This document shows, in pieces, positions 42,659-47,630 of a stretch of DNA of 47,630 nucleotides; position 1 is the stretch's first letter; each line of letters opens with the position of its first letter. The notes under the pieces were generated by a model. It searched no databases. It was given only the letters and a program-made list of their open reading frames with translations, and was not told the origin of the DNA. Made by a program: the position numbers and the translations under genes. Source of the stretch: JBBDMU01 sp040905685 (GTDB lineage: Bacteria > Bacteroidota > Rhodothermia > Balneolales > Natronogracilivirgulaceae); the NCBI GenBank assembly GCA_040905685.1, contig JBBDRB010000029.1, forward strand, positions 1 to 47,630. Reading direction: 5' to 3'.

Positions 42659-44413
42659 TCAATTAATCGCCACCAGTGATCCTTTTACAACTGTTTGTCC
42701 GTTTGAGGTCAGCTCCGCGCCGGAACCCCCTTCCGCTTTGAAAGCAGCTGTTGCCGACCCTGAGACGTTATTTCCTTCAATCAGTACATCGCCGGACGCT
42801 TTCAGGTTAAGATCCCCTGCGCTTTCAAGCGTGATGCCGTCGCCCGTCATAGAAACCTTGTTCCCGTTTTGATCCTCGATGAGGATAGCACCTTCATCGT
42901 CGCTCATGGTCCACCGGTTACCGCCCGGCGTCTCGATCACAATGCTCTTTTTATCATCATCCAACAGAAGCTTCAGCTCGCTGCGGCTCACAATTCCTTT
43001 CAGGTTGTTGTCCTCTTCCGCTGCAATGGGAGACGGTTTCGCGCTGCTGTGAACCATACCCAGCACTATGGGATCCCGCGGGTCGTCATTAATGCATCCT
43101 ACAATGACCTCATCATCGATTTCCGGGCGGAAAACGATTCCGCGCCCGTTCCCTGCATCGGGGGCTGCCATTCGCGCCCATACCCCTTCACCCTGGGGAT
43201 CGATGACCGGCAGGCGCACCTTCACCCGGTTTTCGCCGTCTGGATCACCGGAAATATTGGTTACCACCCCAATCTGAAGTCCGTGGATAGGCGGGAGCAT
43301 CCCTGAAGCCTGCCGGGCGGCAATATCTTCATAGCGGTTGATGAACCACTGACGGTCCAGACCGAATTCGATATCGGTATACCAAGCCGTTTCCGAGGTC
43401 TTTTGTTGGTGAACAGACGATACGAAGGCAGGCCCGTTAAACCGGTTTCCAAATCCTTCAAGGTGAATATGATCGCCCGGCCGGATATCACTGAAGCCGG
43501 TGATTTTTACTCTTCCCTGCACCTTCGCCAGATGGTTTTTCAAAACCTTTGAATCCGACCAGGCTTTCAGTTCGGCATCATCGACTCTTCCGCTGTGCTG
43601 CTGCAAATAACGTTCAGGTCCCGATACCCCTGCAAGCTCGGAGATCACGAAACTTCCATGCTCTTCCATGCCGGGGGGATCCCCTTCTTCAGCAATCAGT
43701 TCCTGGGTGGCATAATTCCAGGATCGGCTCTCAACCGTATCAAGCTGATCGCGGGCATCTACCCCCGCCTCGAACGAGATCACGTTTCGCCCGAACGCCA
43801 GGTTCAATACCGGGTCGAACTTCACGTCCGGTTTCTTCACCGTGACCGTTCCATCATCGGCAAAGACCAGGCAGCTGTTCATCTCGGCCCTGGATACCAA
43901 AAAATCCCAGTCTGTTGTATAGTACTGTACCATTTCCTGGTGCAGTACACCGGTAGTTTCCACCTCGGCCGGGAGGCCATACTCACTGAGAATGGCCTCA
44001 AAAAGATCACTGTCTGTGACTTCCTCAAAATAACGGTTTTTTCTGCCCCGGGTCATTTTCACGGCCGCATCCCTCAGATCTATTTTCAGTACCGGGTTTT
44101 TGTTCTCATTAGCCCTGATGCTGTGCCCGGTGATCACACCTTTGAAAACCGTGCTCTCCAGGTTGTGATAACCGCCTTTGATCTCCACCTCCCGCCCCGG
44201 CACAAACTGATCGCTGCTGCTGTTCAAAAAATCACCGAGGGCCACGTTCCCGTCGCCGACGATCAATTGTGCTTTTGGAATTCGGTTTACCGTCTTCGAT
44301 ACGGTGATGCCCAGGATTCCAAATTGCGCGCCGAGTTCTTCGCCGTCCACAAAAATACTAAAGGTTGGCAGGTCGGTAGCGGCCTGTGTGGGTATGTTTC
44401 GGCTCTTACTCAT
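42659..44413 (-). CDS. VgrG-like spike protein (Afp8-like)
   Basis: A 584-residue spike subunit. The N-terminal 370 residues resemble gp27/phage late control D (LGITVSKTVNRIPKAQLIV, GDFLNSSSDQFVPGREVEI, YYTTDWDFLVSRAEMN). Residues about 374-465 hold the gp5-type OB-fold (IGVVTNISGDPDGENRVKV, VGCINDDPRDPIVLGMVHS). The rest is a short beta-helix needle with repeating GD, GN and SGS turns (ITLESAGDLNLKASGDVLIE). No extra C-terminal effector domain is fused. It would trimerise and carry the PAAR tip encoded next. The start overlaps the stop of the LysM protein by 4 bp. Confidence 0.93.
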   Translation of the reverse strand: MSKSRNIPTQAATDLPTFSIFVDGEELGAQFGILGITVSKTVNRIPKAQLIVGDGNVALGDFLNSSSDQFVPGREVEIKGGYHNLESTVFKGVITGHSIRANENKNPVLKIDLRDAAVKMTRGRKNRYFEEVTDSDLFEAILSEYGLPAEVETTGVLHQEMVQYYTTDWDFLVSRAEMNSCLVFADDGTVTVKKPDVKFDPVLNLAFGRNVISFEAGVDARDQLDTVESRSWNYATQELIAEEGDPPGMEEHGSFVISELAGVSGPERYLQQHSGRVDDAELKAWSDSKVLKNHLAKVQGRVKITGFSDIRPGDHIHLEGFGNRFNGPAFVSSVHQQKTSETAWYTDIEFGLDRQWFINRYEDIAARQASGMLPPIHGLQIGVVTNISGDPDGENRVKVRLPVIDPQGEGVWARMAAPDAGNGRGIVFRPEIDDEVIVGCINDDPRDPIVLGMVHSSAKPSPIAAEEDNNLKGIVSRSELKLLLDDDKKSIVIETPGGNRWTMSDDEGAILIEDQNGNKVSMTGDGITLESAGDLNLKASGDVLIEGNNVSGSATAAFKAEGGSGAELTSNGQTVVKGSLVAIN

Positions 44414-45129
44414 TGGTCAGTATTTTCCAGAGGGGGAAGTATCAGCCGTGTTCCGGCTTTCAGATCCCTGAAATTAATCAGGCGGTTCACCCGCGCCAGT
44501 TCCAGATAAAAAGACGGATAGCCGTAGATCTTATTGGCTATATTCGGCAGTGTGTCTCCTTCCTTTACAAGATGATAATGCGTCATATCCGGCGAGCTTC
44601 GACGCTCTTCAGCGGCCTGCTCTTCCAGCGAAGTATGGTGACGAAAACTGCACGAAACGGTTGACCGGATTGGATTTCCATCCGTATTGAAAAGTTTATG
44701 GGTTACGGTGGCGTTTTCCAGCAAGCCCCGGAACTCAAAATCGCCCCAGCGAAGCTTTAAAAAATAGGGCTGATGGGTATCGCCCGACCGGTGGTAGGTC
44801 ATCTCCAGGAAATCTTTTATAACTTTGTCTGTTCGCTTCTCATCAATAACCCGGTCGGCCACATTGGAACGGCCCGAAACCGAGGCCCCGGTTGCATCGA
44901 ACAAGAATTCAAAGGAAATGGCTTCCGGTTCGGTATGGGTAAAGACCAGGGTTCCGGTATTGCCCTGGGTATTGCGTTTAACATAGCTGTTTTTGTATTC
45001 CCGGCTGTACGTGTTGGGATTATACATCATCTCAAAAACATCGATTTCTTCCCCATCGTTATATTCCTCGTCGGGATAGGCCGAAACGGTCATCTTTGCA
45101 AGACCTTCCAATTCGCTGAAAGCGCTCAT
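44410..45129 (-). CDS. CIS-tube/LysM baseplate hub protein (Afp7-like)
   Basis: A 239-residue protein with an N-terminal tube-like domain (MMYNPNTYSREYKNSYV, FEFLFDATG, LKLRWGDFEFRGLLENATV, about 30-165) and a C-terminal LysM domain (HYHLVKEGDTLPNIANKIYG and RLINFRDLKAGTRLILPP, about 185-235). This matches Afp7/gp53-type hub connectors that link the tube base to the spike. The LysM fold here is probably structural rather than a peptidoglycan binder. The start follows the DUF5908 gene by 11 bp, and the stop overlaps the spike start by 4 bp. Confidence 0.92.
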   Translation of the reverse strand: MSAFSELEGLAKMTVSAYPDEEYNDGEEIDVFEMMYNPNTYSREYKNSYVKRNTQGNTGTLVFTHTEPEAISFEFLFDATGASVSGRSNVADRVIDEKRTDKVIKDFLEMTYHRSGDTHQPYFLKLRWGDFEFRGLLENATVTHKLFNTDGNPIRSTVSCSFRHHTSLEEQAAEERRSSPDMTHYHLVKEGDTLPNIANKIYGYPSFYLELARVNRLINFRDLKAGTRLILPPLENTDQ

Positions 45130-45140
45130 TCCATTACTCG

Positions 45141-45314
45141 TTATCGTTCATTTTTGTTTTCACTTAGCTGCTCCAAAACCTGGTGCACGATCTCCCCGAG
45201 CCGGCCTGCATCATCTGACGGGTCACCTGTCTTTTTTTTGCTGTCCGAACCGGTTTGCTCACTTGCCCTGCTCACGACCGCTTTGATAACCAGTTCCCGA
45301 ATTTCTATTGGCAT
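45141..45314 (-). CDS. DUF5908 small eCIS protein (Afp6-like position)
   Basis: A 57-residue protein. It begins MPIEIRELVIKAVVSRASEQ and continues with a charged linker and an amphipathic helix (GRLGEIVHQVLEQLSENK). The opening MPIEIxELVIKA is the hallmark of DUF5908 proteins, which sit between tube and LysM genes in contractile injection loci, as here. It starts 7 bp after the second tube gene and ends 11 bp before the LysM gene. Its length, conserved start and packed position make it a real gene. The molecular role is not established. Confidence 0.85.
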   Translation of the reverse strand: MPIEIRELVIKAVVSRASEQTGSDSKKKTGDPSDDAGRLGEIVHQVLEQLSENKNER

Positions 45315-45321
45315 AATAATA

Positions 45322-45774
45322 TTAAAAACTTATATCCATTCGCCGGTAATACTGAAAAGCCAGTTCGATGGTCTCCACGGCGATTTCATTGTTCATCGCA
45401 TCAAAGCTGTCGACCGACCATTTCACCGGGTAGGCTTTGATAAAGTTCCAGGCTTCCAGCGGTACATGCTCCTCATTCAGCAGTGTCACCAGCACGCTTT
45501 TGGGATCAAATTGAAACGATTCCACCGAATCTTTAAACCAGCTTATCAAATTTGATCCACGCAGCACTCCCCGCTTCAGCACCAGATTCTCATAGGTAAC
45601 CCGTTCGGGCAGACGATGTATGAAGCGGTTTTCCCCGCCCTCTTCATAAGTGGTCTCGGAAATGGCTGCCGTTATGCCGGAGACCTCCCGGAAGCCGGCA
45701 TCCAGGGCCGAATCACCAAGTCCGTCAACATCAACGCGAAAATGAAATCCGAGCGGTGGATAGAATAAAGCCAT
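45322..45774 (-). CDS. Second tail-tube protein (Afp5-like)
   Basis: A 150-residue T4 gp19-like tube protein: YPPLGFHFRVDVDGLGDSA (about 5-23), FREVSGITAAISETTYEEGG, VTYENLVLKRGVLRGSNLIS, LVTLLNEEHVPLEAW and AVETIELAFQYYRR. Tube proteins stack as hexameric rings inside the sheath. This copy is closer to the baseplate genes, the place of Afp5, which forms the first ring on the hub. It starts 2 bp after the stop of the other tube gene, so the two are translated together. Confidence 0.92.
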   Translation of the reverse strand: MALFYPPLGFHFRVDVDGLGDSALDAGFREVSGITAAISETTYEEGGENRFIHRLPERVTYENLVLKRGVLRGSNLISWFKDSVESFQFDPKSVLVTLLNEEHVPLEAWNFIKAYPVKWSVDSFDAMNNEIAVETIELAFQYYRRMDISF

Positions 45775-45776
45775 GG

Positions 45777-46211
45777 TTATGTGAATTCTATGGAGAGGCC
45801 TTCATGACAAAGCTCGATCGACTCTACGGCAACCTCATTGCCGGTAGAGTTCAACGCTGGACCCTCCACTTTGCAGGGCCAGGCCTCTTTTATTTTCCAT
45901 ATCGTTACCGGGTCATGTTCCTCGTTAAGCAGGCTGATCGTGAGGTCGCGGCGATCAATGTTGTTCATTTTCACCGTATTGAGCCACTGATAGAACTGAT
46001 TGTCTCCCCGGTAGATTCCACGCTTCAGGGTGATGTTGCTGTATTCCGGAATACCGGGCATTTTGGTAACCTGATAGTTTTTGGCGTTGCCCTCGCGATA
46101 CTCAATCGGCTGAAGTTCTACACTCAAGCCTTCCACTTCGGTAAACCCGACTCGTTCTCCTCCCCACTCAACCACAAAATGAAACGCGGATATTGGATAA
46201 TGATCTGACAT
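45777..46211 (-). CDS. Main tail-tube protein (Afp1-like)
   Basis: A 144-residue gp19-like tube protein directly after the sheath gene. It shows AFHFVVEWGGERVGFTEVEG (about 9-28), NITLKRGIYRGDNQFYQWLN (about 59-78), LTISLLNEEHDPVTIWKI and EVAVESIELCHEGLSIEF. A good Shine-Dalgarno-like AAAGGAAC lies a few bases before the ATG. It shares only moderate similarity with the next tube gene, so the duplication is old. Its position beside the sheath suggests it is the abundant tube subunit. Confidence 0.92.
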   Translation of the reverse strand: MSDHYPISAFHFVVEWGGERVGFTEVEGLSVELQPIEYREGNAKNYQVTKMPGIPEYSNITLKRGIYRGDNQFYQWLNTVKMNNIDRRDLTISLLNEEHDPVTIWKIKEAWPCKVEGPALNSTGNEVAVESIELCHEGLSIEFT

Positions 46212-46240
46212 AATTGTTCCTTTTTTGTTTTATAATTGAA

Positions 46241-47630
46241 TTACGATTCCTGAAGCTTGTGCATAAATCTAAGTATGATAAACTCGGCAGGCCGCACCGC
46301 CGCCATTCCTATCTCTACAATCAATCGCCCCTCGAGAACATCCTGAGGGGTCATCGTTTCGCCAAGACCTACCTTCACGAAGAAGGCATCGTCAGGGGCA
46401 GCCCCTGCCAGGCCTCCTTCCCTCCAAAGGTCGGATAGAAAATTCTCGATCATGGCTTTTACCCTCACCCAGGTATTGGCATCATTTGGTTCAAACACCA
46501 CGAACTCGGAGGCTTTTTTTACCGATTGCTCAACATAGATGTACAACCGGCGAACCGGAATATATCGCCACTCATTGTCATTACCGGCAAGGGTCCGTGC
46601 CCCCCAAACCAGGGTCCCTTTTCCGGTAAATGCGCGAATAGCGTTGATCGATTTCCCTGTTGACGGATCAACATTCAAATCAGCCTGCTGCTCATCGGTA
46701 ATCTTCTTTTTAGGTCCGATGACGGTATTCAAGCCCACATTTGCCGGCGCCTTCCAAACTCCCCGATTCTGATCTACCCGCACATATACACCGGCTATAG
46801 CCCCGGAGGGCGGAAGATCAACATGCACTTCCCGCAATTTTGCTGAAAATGAGCGGTAGATGCTTGGGTCTTCGCCTTTCATATCTTCAAGCGCCTTTAC
46901 ATCCAGACTATTGGCTCCGCCCGGGGCGGCTCCCGAAGAGGTGTGTGCCACTTTGGAAGCCTTTTCATCGACCCGGTAATTCAGCGTTGTTCTGAGATGG
47001 GGATAATAGGCAGCTCCATAAGCAAGGTTAGCCATGCCCAGGGCGTTTCTGAAATCCACAAGCTCGGTATCCTCGTTAAACCGGTCGATGATCGTGAAAC
47101 GGTCCTGCAATTTCCGGCACTGGGCCATGGCTTGTTTGGCAATTTCCCCGAATTCGGAGATACCGGCCAGGTTCACGGCATCCGGAAAGAGCAGGAGGGT
47201 GGGTTCGTCCACCTTTTCAAGCGTTTCCAGGCCGCCAATGAGTCCCTTGCCCGAACCGGGACTTCCAGCTACGATAGCCTCTTCGTATCCACCCACCGAC
47301 ACGATATAGCACGGACCGCCGCCATTGCTGAAATAAAGCTGCATGCTATAAAATAGGTTGTAAGGCGAGGGAGCGTTGCCGTCATGCTGAACGCTGAATT
47401 TACGATTGTCAAGGTTGCCCTCGTCGTCGTAATCATCGTGAAGGTTCAGCTTGAACGGCTCTTTGAACGCCTCTCCGAAATACTCCTTAAAATCCAAAAG
47501 GGAGGTTATTCGGGTGGGCACATTAATGAGGGCGCCGTCGACGTCATCTTTTTTAGCTTTTTCGGTATAGCCAATAAAGGCGGGTATGGCTGTTTCAACT
47601 CCCGCCACCGATGCAGGCAGGGTAGCGATC
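46241..47630 (-). CDS. Contractile tail sheath protein (5' end beyond window)
   Basis: At least 463 residues of a sheath subunit (Afp2-4 type). The C-terminus MTPQDVLEGRLIVEIGMAAV followed by RPAEFIILRFMHKLQES is typical of sheath proteins. Upstream, RRLYIYVEQSVKKASEFVVF and GKGTLVWGARTL are also standard blocks. A GTG at 47608 could start a 455-residue form, but the frame stays open to the window edge and reads IATLPASVAGVETAIPAFIG. The family's usual N-terminus continues with PSVAxVxTAIPAFIGYTEKA, so the true start lies outside. The sheath contracts to drive the tube into the target. Whether further sheath copies precede it cannot be seen. Confidence 0.93.
   Translation of the reverse strand, partial: IATLPASVAGVETAIPAFIGYTEKAKKDDVDGALINVPTRITSLLDFKEYFGEAFKEPFKLNLHDDYDDEGNLDNRKFSVQHDGNAPSPYNLFYSMQLYFSNGGGPCYIVSVGGYEEAIVAGSPGSGKGLIGGLETLEKVDEPTLLLFPDAVNLAGISEFGEIAKQAMAQCRKLQDRFTIIDRFNEDTELVDFRNALGMANLAYGAAYYPHLRTTLNYRVDEKASKVAHTSSGAAPGGANSLDVKALEDMKGEDPSIYRSFSAKLREVHVDLPPSGAIAGVYVRVDQNRGVWKAPANVGLNTVIGPKKKITDEQQADLNVDPSTGKSINAIRAFTGKGTLVWGARTLAGNDNEWRYIPVRRLYIYVEQSVKKASEFVVFEPNDANTWVRVKAMIENFLSDLWREGGLAGAAPDDAFFVKVGLGETMTPQDVLEGRLIVEIGMAAVRPAEFIILRFMHKLQES

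Noticed and set aside
43595..44509. 304-codon plus-strand frame across the spike and LysM genes
   Set aside because: Spans two well-supported genes on the other strand and carries no motif.
47587..47608. GTG 47608 as the true start of the sheath protein
   Set aside because: The frame remains open to the window edge and the residues before it match the sheath N-terminal pattern, so the gene is cut by the window.
24364..47630. Reading the locus as a type VI secretion system
   Set aside because: Spike and PAAR are shared, but the large Afp11/Afp12-type baseplate proteins, CIS tape measure, LysM hub and Afp15-like ATPase point to eCIS, and no TssJLM or ClpV gene is seen.
24364..47630. Reading the locus as a contractile-tailed prophage
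   Set aside because: No capsid, portal, terminase, integrase or lysis genes are visible, and DUF5908, CIS tape measure and DUF4157 genes are typical of eCIS.

Overview
The window looks like a chromosomal segment of a Gram-negative bacterium of the FCB group, most likely Balneolota or Bacteroidota. The evidence is a type IX secretion sorting domain, the VTC/DUF4956/CotH gene cluster, two candidate promoters of the Bacteroidota type, a class II xylose isomerase, paired KduI/KduD, Tat-exported Gfo/Idh/MocA oxidoreductases, and a contractile injection locus with the gene content seen in that group. Base composition is near 50% GC. Species cannot be named from the sequence alone.

Left part (1-11.5 kb). 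A tRNA-Ala(GGC) with its own terminator comes first, then an OmpA-type lipoprotein with calcium-type (TSP3) repeats, a type II NADH dehydrogenase and purM. Next is a four-gene minus-strand operon running VTC-domain polyphosphate polymerase, DUF4956 membrane protein, HlyD-type adaptor and a secreted CotH-kinase protein. A divergent promoter region separates it from protoporphyrinogen oxidase and a YeeZ-like dehydrogenase.

Middle part (11.5-24.4 kb). This is a carbohydrate-use region: xylA-xylB, an asparagine-synthetase-like protein without the usual N-terminal cysteine, a decayed Gfo/Idh/MocA pseudogene, then an intact Tat-exported Gfo/Idh/MocA protein followed by kduI and kduD (uronate catabolism), an exported M23 peptidase with PKD-like domains, two small outer-membrane-type proteins and a second Tat-exported Gfo/Idh/MocA protein. 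It ends in a DUF1697 gene remnant.

Right part (24.4-47.6 kb, all minus strand). This is most of an extracellular contractile injection system (eCIS). In transcription order: sheath (cut by the window edge), tube, second tube, a 57-residue DUF5908 protein, CIS-tube/LysM protein, VgrG-like spike, PAAR tip, gp25 baseplate wedge, an Afp11-like baseplate protein carrying an apparent helix-hairpin-helix insertion, an Afp12-like baseplate protein, a 1190-residue protein of unknown role, tape measure protein, AAA+ ATPase, and last a 1375-residue DUF4157 protein. That last protein has three internal repeats and a C-terminal nuclease-like motif, and is the best candidate for the payload. Genes are tightly packed with several start/stop overlaps, so they are probably one transcription unit. 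No tail fibre or DUF4255 terminator-cap gene is visible; either may lie beyond the right edge.

The points most worth following are the payload candidate, the helix-hairpin-helix insertion, the 1190-residue orphan with hydrophobic and CCxxC segments, and the tape measure gene, whose family-like reading frame extends upstream of every canonical start codon to a perfect AGGAGG site.
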